This document shows, one piece after another, positions 1-6,053 of a DNA stretch of 10,277 nucleotides. Below the pieces are notes generated by a model that worked only from the letters and a program-made list of their open reading frames with translations, was not told the origin of the DNA and made no database searches. The DNA is from Rhodospirillales bacterium (GTDB lineage: Bacteria > Pseudomonadota > Alphaproteobacteria > Rhodospirillales > Defluviicoccaceae): assembly GCA_030622775.1 (NCBI GenBank), contig JAUXFS010000025.1, positions 1-10,277 of the forward strand. The letters run 5' to 3'. How positions within the stretch are numbered: the stretch's first letter is position 1; every line of letters starts with the position of its first letter. A program made the position numbers and the translations under genes.

Positions 1-37
1 CGCCGGCCATCTCCATCAGGGTCCTGGGTTCGGCCAT
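1..37 (-). CDS. Start of a leftward gene (12 residues visible), product uncertain
   Basis: Only the first 12 codons lie in the window: MAEPRTLMEMAG. The start is chosen because an AAAGGAG Shine-Dalgarno sequence lies 7 bases before the ATG on the minus strand, about positions 45-51. The short N-terminus vaguely resembles the opening of isochorismatase-type cysteine hydrolases, which often begin with a TLxxLAG-like stretch, but twelve residues cannot decide this and I do not assign a function. The inverted-repeat element at 58-330 begins only a few bases beyond the ribosome binding site, so any native promoter has been displaced or must lie within or beyond that element. The gene is truncated by the window edge, not visibly broken. 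Confidence 0.5.
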   Translation of the reverse strand, partial: MAEPRTLMEMAG

Positions 38-57
38 GGCAACACTCCTTTGACAGT

Positions 58-330
58 TAAGGGGCTGTTGGGGAGTAAGTGACGCGTTTGGCGGGAACGA
101 TTTTTCGCCAGGGACAGGAGCGGGCCGCGCGGTGGGGTGGGGCCCCCATGAGCGGCCCGCGACGCCGCCCTGGCGAAAAAGCGTCCCGTCCCAAAGGGAT
201 CCGACGCCATCGGCCCGCTGCCGCGTCGCTCGTCGTCGAATATGCCCGGCATGTCCTTCCTCCTCGCTTCTAACAGCGGGCCAATGGCGCTCGGACCAAA
301 CGCATCACTTATTCCCTGACAGCCCCTAAG
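58..330. mobile_element. MITE-like inverted-repeat element with a second element nested in its right arm
   Basis: The left end (61-95, GGGGCTGTTGGGGAGTAAGT...) and the right end read on the other strand (327-296, GGGGCTGTCAGGGAATAAGT...) match at about nine in ten positions. Both ends are flanked by TAA (58-60 and 328-330), a possible 3-base target duplication. Further in, 101-113 (TTTTTCGCCAGGG) pairs perfectly with 168-180, and 120-128 (GCGGGCCGC) pairs perfectly with 152-160. With the nested 100-base insert and one duplicated CCAAA removed, the right arm becomes a continuous inverted copy of the left arm. That gives an element of about 160 bases which is almost entirely one long hairpin. 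It encodes no transposase, so it would move in trans. IS5-family elements make 3-base TNA-type duplications, but I cannot name a parent IS. Confidence 0.75.
191..300. mobile_element. Nested ~100-base hairpin element flanked by CCAAA
   Basis: The direct repeat CCAAA (191-195 and 296-300) flanks a 100-base stretch (196-295) that interrupts the right arm of the larger inverted-repeat element. The stretch has its own terminal inverted repeat: 201-220 (CCGACGCCATCGGCCCGCTG) pairs with 274-294 with one mismatch and one extra base. Deleting the insert and one CCAAA restores colinearity with the left arm of the host element. This is good evidence for a true later insertion with a 5-base target duplication. 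On the minus strand it carries a perfect AGGAGG six bases before an ATG at 252, so it may provide a translation start reading outward to the left. Confidence 0.65.
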
Positions 331-349
331 AGTCCTCGACCGTGCCTTC

Positions 350-368
350 GGGCGCCGTCACGGCGCCC
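350..368. terminator. GC-rich hairpin downstream of the small membrane protein gene
   Basis: GGGCGCCG (350-357) and CGGCGCCC (361-368) form a perfect 8-pair stem with a TCA loop. It lies about 76 bases past the stop of the leftward gene ending at 444. No T-run follows on either strand, so a role as an intrinsic terminator is only possible. It may instead be a leftover palindrome. Confidence 0.35.
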
Positions 369-443
369 TGGTGATCCGGATCGCTACGGGCGCGCCGGCC
401 AGCGCGCGACGCGGTCGGAAAGGGGGGGGGATGTGGCCGCGGG

Positions 444-632
444 TCAACGGGCCTTGCTTCCTCGCGGGCCGGCGAATAGCCAGATGACGAAGCCGAGCAG
501 GGGAAAGACGAGGATCAGCAGGATCCAGATGACCTTGCCGCCCATCGATGCGCCGCTTTGAACGACGTTGAGGATCGCCCAGATATCGAGAGCCAGGAGA
601 ACCAGTCCCAAAAATCCTACTTCGATGCCCAT
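444..632 (-). CDS. Small two-helix PLDc_N-type membrane protein
   Basis: This 62-residue protein resembles the PLDc_N (phospholipase D nuclease N-terminal-like) family. Members are short inner-membrane hairpins of unknown function, and despite the family name there is no catalytic domain. Two hydrophobic segments are visible, about residues 4-24 and 31-54, joined by a short polar loop (QSGASMGGK). The family-typical W-I-L-L-I-L-V-F-P-L-L-G-F pattern is present, followed by an Arg/Lys tail. The ATG at 632 is chosen over upstream in-frame starts because AAGGAG lies six bases before it and the protein then begins as the family does. It is transcribed away from the hydrolase gene at 829, with a 196-base shared upstream region. 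A run of nine G (422-430) lies just past its stop. Confidence 0.8.
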   Translation of the reverse strand: MGIEVGFLGLVLLALDIWAILNVVQSGASMGGKVIWILLILVFPLLGFVIWLFAGPRGSKAR

Positions 633-803
633 CGGAATCTCCTTGGTTTCACATAGGGTCGCCGTATACCGCCTGTCGCCGGGCTTCCATACCCAAAATT
701 CTCCAATCGTCGCGGGCGCTTCAAGTGACGATGCGCCACCCTCCACCGGCCGGCCCGATTTCCACTTGTTGCGTCGAAAAGGCGCATAGCGACCTGCGTT
801 GAT

Positions 804-813
804 ATAAATTTAT
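804..813. promoter_or_regulatory. AT-only palindrome upstream of the hydrolase gene
   Basis: ATAAATTTAT is a perfect 10-base palindrome inside an AT-rich patch (799-816) that stands out in GC-rich surroundings. It ends 15 bases before the ATG at 829. It may be part of a promoter or an operator. The Shine-Dalgarno GGGAG (818-822) follows, 6 bases from the start codon. No clear -35/-10 pair could be assigned. Confidence 0.35.
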
Positions 814-828
814 TGTTGGGAGATTTCC

Positions 829-2184
829 ATGAACCACGGAAAAACCTTGAAAGCGATCCTCCGTTGTCTTTGCGCAGGCTTTCTAGTTATCGCCGCCCAC
901 GCCCACGCCGAAACGATGGTGACGCAATCGGTCAACGATCGGAAGGCGAACGTGGGCGGGGCCATGACTCTCCCTTCCGGGGCGCAACTGGCGCTGAATG
1001 TCGACGGTGCCTTCGAGAGCCTCGATACCGGCGAGGAGGCAACGGACACCTTCCGCTACACTATTGCCGACGGCAACGGCGTGACCGCTACCATCGCCAT
1101 GAACATCGACGGCAGCACCGATCCGTTCACCACGCGAGGGCGCCAGCTCATTGGACCGGATGGCAAACCGATGGCGTTAAAGGGGTACCGCGTCGGTATC
1201 GAGGAGGTTTCAAGCGGTTTCGCCTCGGAGGCCAAGTTCAGGGAGCGTGCGGCCAACGGGATCGGCGGCAACGCACAAGCCTTCGAGATATGGTGGACCA
1301 GAAACAAGGGCCCGTCGGAGCCCCAGCCCAGCAAGGTCGGGGTATACAACAAAGACCAGCTCGGGATGTACCTCGAAGCAATGCGCGGCGCGGTCCGCGC
1401 CGGCATGTACGTCATCCCGTCGATCCGGGTGTCCTTCGATCAAGCCTTCTCCGACGATGCGCTGAAGAACAACAAATAGGGCTGGCAGGGCTGGGCGCCG
1501 CACAAGTACCTGATCTACAACGAAGCCGACCCCTAGGGCGGTCGCGGCCGCGATCGGTTTTTCGCTTGGCTGGATTGGCTTGTTCCCGCGATCCTCGCCG
1601 ACAAGGAGATCGCCGACAAGATCGCCTACTGGGAGATGTGGCACGTTCCCGGCCATAGGCACCGGCTCAACGACAGCGACTGGGACCAGTTCATCGATGT
1701 CTTCGCTCCGGCAATGATCGCCAAGTATCGTGAGCACATCCCGACCGGACTGCTTGGGCTCAGCTTCATTCATCAGAATAGCATGGGGAGGCTGTTGTCT
1801 CGAGGGGTGACCTTCAACGACCATAACCTTATCTCCGTGATCGGCGGCTACTGCTTTCACAACACGATCATGCGAGACGGCCCGGACATGACCTTCCCGA
1901 CCCAGTGTTATGGGCCAAGGTACACGAACGGCGAGTTCGAGTTCGTGACCTACGCCCGCCAGAACAACGTCGCCATCCACAGCCAAGAGGGCCCGGGGCT
2001 GTATCCGACCAACCGCACGACCCCCATCGCCACCAAGAAGCGCGCCATGCTCGTCGGGCTTTTTCGCCTGTACAACGCGGAAGCCAACGGCTGGGCTCGG
2101 CACGGGTTTAGTCCCGACAATGGTTTCCAGCCTAGACATCCCATGAACGAAATTTTTAGGAAGGCTGTTGACGGAAGCCTGTAA
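829..2184 (+). pseudogene. Secreted GH5-like glycoside hydrolase with VCBS-like repeat, interrupted by two in-frame UAG codons
   Basis: One frame of 451 codons runs from the ATG at 829 (GGGAG six bases upstream) to TAA at 2182, broken only by TAG at 1477 (codon 217) and 1534 (codon 236). Residues 1-27 are a signal peptide with likely cleavage after AHA, so export is expected. Residues about 37-98 resemble one shortened VCBS/cadherin-like repeat (key stretch FESLDTGEEATDTFRYTIAD). From about residue 103 the sequence looks like a GH5/GH-A (beta/alpha)8 hydrolase: a GPDGKPMALKGYRVG opening, AGMYVIPSIRV as a core strand, WEMWHVPGHR (268-277) where NEP is expected, and SQEGPG (Glu387) as a possible nucleophile. 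Hydrolase-like sequence continues past both stops with no frameshift. Such enzymes trim exopolysaccharide and often border these clusters. As read, translation stops at 216 residues, before the likely catalytic strands. Recent pseudogene, stop readthrough and sequence error are all possible. The GH5 assignment is by motif only. Confidence 0.7.
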
Positions 2185-2239
2185 GCGACGGAAACCGTAG
2201 CGGACGAGAGGAATAGGAAACAAGATCCATATTCCGATC

Positions 2240-2265
2240 GGAGGACCTGCTCCGGCGGGTCCTCC
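2240..2265 (+). terminator. Candidate terminator hairpin after the hydrolase gene
   Basis: GGAGGACC (2240-2247) and GGTCCTCC (2258-2265) form a perfect 8-pair stem with a 10-base loop, 55 bases past the TAA at 2182. The following CTGTTCGCTTTC is only moderately T-rich, so termination may be partial or Rho-assisted. The position between two rightward genes fits separation of the hydrolase from the polysaccharide block. Confidence 0.5.
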
Positions 2266-2646
2266 CTGTTCGCTTTCGGCGCAGTGCCGGTTTTCCGAGA
2301 ACGCCGCAACCCCAATGTCCGCCATCCCATGGCGCCCGTCCAAGAAGGGTGTCCAGCGTCTCCACCCCAATCTTGAATGACGAATCCGATCCCGGGGGAA
2401 TCGCTGAATTCCACGCCGTTCCCAGCCACGGGGGGAAAACTCCCTCGATACCGCGCCGCCAGAATGAGAACCGCTGGACCGGACCCGCCGACCTTGACCG
2501 GACCTCCGATAGGGGCTATCGAGATGCCGCTGGACGCGGTCCGCCTCCAGCGAGCGGATTAACGGGTTTGCAATTGGGACGCGGCAGACTTGCAACGCCA
2601 CACGCTCGCTCCGAGGATCCGTCAACGACCTAGATCTGAGCCGTAG
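2266..2646. other. Gap without a recognisable gene
   Basis: No frame here shows a convincing start, ribosome binding site and protein-like composition. The short frames present look like GC-rich background. A 6-pair hairpin (CGATAG at 2507-2512 with CTATCG at 2516-2521) and two TTGCAA copies about 20 bases apart near 2570-2595 are the only small structures noted. The promoter for the gene at 2647 is presumably in this stretch but could not be pinpointed. Confidence 0.5.
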
Positions 2647-3870
2647 ATGCTGCAATCCCAAACGACCGGAAGCCTGGGCCGTATCCGGACCGATCCGGCC
2701 TTGGTGCGCGCCGCCGTCTTCGCCATCATCGTTGGGCAGTACGGCTACACCTTCGCCTTTATCCACCTGCCCACCGATCTGCGACTGGCGTTCGCGGGCG
2801 CGCTGCTGGTCGCGCAGACGGTGCTGGCAGGTGTCGCCCTGACGACGCGACCGAGCTTGGCGGGCGGTCTCATCGTTATCGCGGCTGTGATGACGTTCCT
2901 GTGTTGGGGGATCAGCTACGGGTCCGGGTTCGGCGGCAGCCATGTCGTTCTCGATCTGCGGATCATGTCCAAGGACGTACAACTCTTCATCGCGCCGATC
3001 TGGCTGCTGGCCTTTTGGGACGTCCTGCGGCTTCGATCCATCGCCCTGTTGGCGATGGGCGGCATCGTTGTCGGTGGCATCCTGGCGCTGACCGGACCTC
3101 CCAACCCTTTCCCGGGGGAGATTTGGAATACGCGGTTCGCCGTCATAACAGGACTGGTGACCACCGTCCCCTTCGACAGCGCCTTCTTCATCCTGCTCAA
3201 CGCCTTCATCGTCGATCAGCTGCGTCGGGCGGGCATCATCTCTCCGGTCATCGCCTGGCCGCTGATCGCGTTCGCGATCGTCCTGATCATCGGCTACCAG
3301 ACACGCACGGCATGGGTGATGCTTGCTGCGTACTATGCCACCTCCCTTTACCACCGCTGGCGTCATATCGATTTCGTGCGAGCGCTTCCGTTGGTACTGC
3401 TGGGGCTGGGAGCGGTCTCCGTCATCGCCTTCCTGGCGCTCTCGGGCGAAGACATCGAGCGCCTCGGCAGCGGCCGAATGGCGAGCTACATCCTCAGGAT
3501 GGAAATCCTCTCCAATCGGGATTGGGGTCCCCTGCTGTTCGGGTCCGGTCCCGATACTGACAAGTTCCGAACGGCCGTATGGTGGTGGGAAGAGAAGGAC
3601 GCGCACAACGACTACCTGCATGTGAGCATCGAGACGGGACTGGTCGGTGTGCTCGCCCTCATCATATTTCTGGTCGCCCTGTATTCAAAACTGCCGGCTT
3701 TCGGGAAGCCTTTGTTTTTCTCGCTGATCGCCAGCTCGATGTTCAGCAACGCGTTGCTGAGTCGGCCGACGTTGAGCATCTACCTGTTCCTGGCCATGGC
3801 GGTCTCCATCCGCCTCTCAGGGGAGATTTTGCCAAACCGTAGCCATCGAACCATCGCCGACCAAACCTAG
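2647..3870 (+). CDS. O-antigen ligase/polymerase-type (Wzy_C family) membrane protein
   Basis: This 407-residue protein is almost entirely hydrophobic, with about ten to twelve predicted membrane segments (for example near 20-37, 44-65, 69-90, 111-128, 132-150, 200-220, 247-270, 333-350 and 378-395). It has the pattern of the O-antigen ligase/polymerase superfamily. The large periplasmic loop before the last helices carries SGRMASYILRMEIL followed by LLFGSGPD, and then AHNDYLHVSIETGLVG (319-334), the conserved HNxYL...E.G.xG signature. It would polymerise lipid-linked repeat units (Wzy) or ligate glycan to a lipid acceptor (WaaL) at the periplasmic face. The two roles cannot be separated by sequence alone, though the surrounding sugar genes favour polymerisation. 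The ATG at 2647 has only a weak ribosome binding site. Length is usual for the family, and the gene ends in TAG, used here as a normal stop. Confidence 0.85.
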   Translation: MLQSQTTGSLGRIRTDPALVRAAVFAIIVGQYGYTFAFIHLPTDLRLAFAGALLVAQTVLAGVALTTRPSLAGGLIVIAAVMTFLCWGISYGSGFGGSHVVLDLRIMSKDVQLFIAPIWLLAFWDVLRLRSIALLAMGGIVVGGILALTGPPNPFPGEIWNTRFAVITGLVTTVPFDSAFFILLNAFIVDQLRRAGIISPVIAWPLIAFAIVLIIGYQTRTAWVMLAAYYATSLYHRWRHIDFVRALPLVLLGLGAVSVIAFLALSGEDIERLGSGRMASYILRMEILSNRDWGPLLFGSGPDTDKFRTAVWWWEEKDAHNDYLHVSIETGLVGVLALIIFLVALYSKLPAFGKPLFFSLIASSMFSNALLSRPTLSIYLFLAMAVSIRLSGEILPNRSHRTIADQT

Positions 3871-3945
3871 AGAAGCCCCTTCCGTGTCCGTCTCGAAGCT
3901 TGAAATTCCCGTCCCGCTCGTGCATAGCGTGCGCGATCGATCTTG

Positions 3946-3951
3946 TATGAT
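3946..3951 (+). promoter_or_regulatory. Possible extended -10 element before the glycosyltransferase gene
   Basis: TATGAT preceded by TTG matches five of six bases of the sigma-70 -10 box and lies 21 bases before the ATG at 3973. No good -35 hexamer is visible. The box sits in a small inverted repeat (TCTTG/CAAGA). It could give the glycosyltransferase gene its own promoter. Confidence 0.25.
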
Positions 3952-3972
3952 CAAGAGAGTCACCGTGTAAGA

Positions 3973-5097
3973 ATGATCTCCACGCCGCCCCCATCACCCT
4001 CTCCGCAAAGTCGGAACGGCAGTCGCTGGCCCGAAATAGCGATCATCGGAGCGTACCCGCCACCATACGGCGGCATCTCGGTGCACCTGCAACGTCTGTT
4101 GCAGCGGCTCGATACCCGCGGGGACGACTACATTCTTTACAACGCGCGCTCCTCCAGCGAGCGCCCCCCCCACGTTAAGAGCATCTCAAAGAACAAGTAC
4201 TGGTGGTACCTGGGCTTTTGCCTCCGCCATCGTTGCCGCATTGTCCATCTGTTATCCGAGAACTGGCCCAGCCGGGTTCTTTTCGGCTTGGCGGCCTGCA
4301 TCAGACCCGGAAAATACGTTCTAAGCCTCCAGGGACAGATCACCCCCGACATGCTGAAGAAGGGAGGAATCATCCGGTCGTGGTTGACCCGCTGGCTTCT
4401 TCACCGTATGGACGCGGTCATTGCCTGCCACCCGGATATCGCCCGCGACTGTGTCGAGGGCGCCGGGCTTTCGCCGGAAAAGGTTTACATGGTACCTGCG
4501 TTCATTCCACCCGACCCGACCCATGCCCCTCCCCTCCCCGGGTACATCGAGGAGTTCATAGCCGCCCACGGGCCGGTCGTTTCCGCCGTCGGCTGGCTGG
4601 GGGTCGATTACGAGGGCGCGGACCTGTACGGGATCGACATGATGGTCGATTTGATCGAGCGGCTGCGAGATTCCTACCCCGATATTGGTCTGGTCTATTC
4701 GTTCAACAGCGATTTTCCGGATAAGATCGACGCCACCGTAAGGGATATCCGCCGCCGCGTCGGTGACCGCATATTGCTCGTTTCTGAACCCCTCGAGGAT
4801 ATCAGCCGTTTGATGTCGTCCAGCGATTTGTTCGTACGGCCGACCAATACGGACGGCGACGCGGTGTCGATTCGCGAGGCCCTGCATTTGGACGTTCCGG
4901 TCGTCGCCAGCGATGCCGTCCCGCGGCCGGACGGATGCCTGGTCTTCCGCAGCCGGGACATGGACGACTTCGAAACGAAGATCCGCGACGCCCTGAACCG
5001 GCTCGACCAGCTTAAGCAGAGGGTCGCCGCCTGCGTGATGCCCGACAACGCCGAGCCGATCCTGTTAATGTACGATGCCCTGAGAAGGGCGTCTTGA
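3973..5097 (+). CDS. GT4-like glycosyltransferase (GT-B fold)
   Basis: This 374-residue protein matches a retaining, GT-B fold glycosyltransferase of the GT4 type. These cytoplasmic or membrane-associated enzymes transfer a sugar from a nucleotide donor to a lipid-linked acceptor. After a Pro/Ser-rich start, the N-terminal domain opens with IAIIGAYPPPYGGISVHL (about 22-39), the usual nucleotide-fold strand and glycine-rich loop. The C-terminal domain has a long strand-rich region and then DGDAVSIREALHLDVPVVAS (294-313). There Glu302 fits the second glutamate of the EX7E motif, with Asp at the first position, a known variation in this group. I use the ATG at 3973. A TTG at 3943 is also in frame, but it overlaps a promoter-like TATGAT and adds ten unlike-family residues. 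The ribosome binding site is weak. The donor sugar cannot be told. It lies 102 bases after the Wzy-like gene. Confidence 0.8.
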   Translation: MISTPPPSPSPQSRNGSRWPEIAIIGAYPPPYGGISVHLQRLLQRLDTRGDDYILYNARSSSERPPHVKSISKNKYWWYLGFCLRHRCRIVHLLSENWPSRVLFGLAACIRPGKYVLSLQGQITPDMLKKGGIIRSWLTRWLLHRMDAVIACHPDIARDCVEGAGLSPEKVYMVPAFIPPDPTHAPPLPGYIEEFIAAHGPVVSAVGWLGVDYEGADLYGIDMMVDLIERLRDSYPDIGLVYSFNSDFPDKIDATVRDIRRRVGDRILLVSEPLEDISRLMSSSDLFVRPTNTDGDAVSIREALHLDVPVVASDAVPRPDGCLVFRSRDMDDFETKIRDALNRLDQLKQRVAACVMPDNAEPILLMYDALRRAS

Positions 5098-5321
5098 CCC
5101 CATCCCTTGAGGCACGTTAGCGCCGGACAAAGGCGAGGCCGTCATCGTCATCCACGAAAGCCCGGAAACGGAATGGATTCCAAATTGGCAACAGCAGTTC
5201 TCGCCTCGGGAATGCTTGCGCCCGACACCGGAGGGAAGGCGCGCCCCCGCCGTTCGCCGGCGTGCCGGGGATTCCTTGCCGTGAACCCAGAATTGTCCCG
5301 GACAGGCTTGGAGCACAGCTG

Positions 5322-6050
5322 ATGCGTGCGGTGATAATGGCCGGCGGAAAGGGCGCAAGGCTGCGTCCTTTCACCACCGTAATCCCCAAGCCGCTCGTTC
5401 CGATCGGCGACATGGCGATCATGGAAGTTGTCGTGCGACAGCTGGCTCACAGCGGATTCGACCACATCACCGTGGCCGTCAGCCATCTCGCCCACCTCAT
5501 CATCGCATACTTCGGCGACGGCTCACGATGGGGATTGAAGATCGATTACTCCTTCGAGAACAAACCGCTCAGCACCATCGGACCTTTGAAACTGATCGAG
5601 GACCTGCCCGATCATTTCCTGGTGATGAACGGCGACGTGCTCACCGACCTGGATTTCGGGGCAGTCTACCGCCACCACGTGGAGCACGGTAACTTGGGAA
5701 CCGTAACCACCTTCGAGCGGGACGTGGAGATCGACTTCGGCGTGATCCGTTACGACGCCGGCGAAAACCATATCGCCGGATTCATGGAAAAACCGGTGGA
5801 GCACTTCAACGTCTGCATGGGCGTCAACGTCTTTGCCAAGGGGATTCTGGATTTCGTACCCGACGACGTGGCTTTCGGGTTCGACGACCTTCTGCTCAAG
5901 CTGATCGCCGAGAGCGAGCGGATTTGTGCGTACCCCTACAAGGGCTATTGGCTTGATATCGGCCGACCGGACGATTACGACCGAGCCAACGGGGAGTTCG
6001 ACGGACTGCGTGACCGCCTTCTTCCCCAACATCCGGGGGAGAAGGCATAA
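5322..6050 (+). CDS. Sugar-1-phosphate nucleotidyltransferase
   Basis: This 242-residue protein catalyses NTP + sugar-1-phosphate to NDP-sugar + pyrophosphate in the cytoplasm, the activation step for polysaccharide precursors. The N-terminus has the family signature AVIMAGGKGARLRPFTTVIP followed by KPLVPIG, with the glycine-rich nucleotide loop, the catalytic Arg and the PKP lysine. FLVMNGDVLTDLDF supplies the metal-binding Asp, and a GFMEKP strand follows. The C-terminus, GYWLDIGRPDDYDRAN, is the usual end of the catalytic domain. It lacks a left-handed beta-helix extension, so it is a short, single-domain form like GDP-mannose- or heptose-activating enzymes. The NTP and sugar are not determinable by eye. 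The ATG at 5322 is chosen because GGAG (5310-5313) lies 8 bases upstream and the protein starts directly at the signature strand. An in-frame upstream start at 5262 adds residues unlike the family. It is the first gene of a tightly packed set. Confidence 0.88.
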   Translation: MRAVIMAGGKGARLRPFTTVIPKPLVPIGDMAIMEVVVRQLAHSGFDHITVAVSHLAHLIIAYFGDGSRWGLKIDYSFENKPLSTIGPLKLIEDLPDHFLVMNGDVLTDLDFGAVYRHHVEHGNLGTVTTFERDVEIDFGVIRYDAGENHIAGFMEKPVEHFNVCMGVNVFAKGILDFVPDDVAFGFDDLLLKLIAESERICAYPYKGYWLDIGRPDDYDRANGEFDGLRDRLLPQHPGEKA

Positions 6051-6053
6051 TCC

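Noticed and set aside
422..430. Run of nine G past the small membrane protein gene
   Set aside because: It lies outside any coding frame and has no promoter around it, so phase variation is not supported.
1477..1536. Genome-wide reassignment of UAG
   Set aside because: Two neighbouring genes (2647-3870 and 8479-9474) end at TAG in the expected place for their families, so UAG works as a stop here.
813..1658. 281-codon plus-strand frame overlapping the hydrolase gene
   Set aside because: It is Arg/Gly-rich, out of frame with the signal peptide and hydrolase motifs, and lacks any recognisable domain. It is the shifted shadow of the real frame.
1210..3621. A very long open frame (803 codons) on the minus strand
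   Set aside because: It is antisense to the hydrolase and Wzy-like genes, which share the same codon phase, and runs through their gap. Its composition is Arg/Asp/Gly-rich without domains, as expected of a shadow frame in GC-rich DNA.
3943..3972. TTG at 3943 as start of the glycosyltransferase
   Set aside because: It adds ten residues unlike the family, overlaps a promoter-like TATGAT and has no ribosome binding site. The ATG at 3973 is preferred.
5262..5321. Upstream in-frame start of the nucleotidyltransferase
   Set aside because: The family begins directly with the AVIMAGG strand, and GGAG is well placed for the ATG at 5322.
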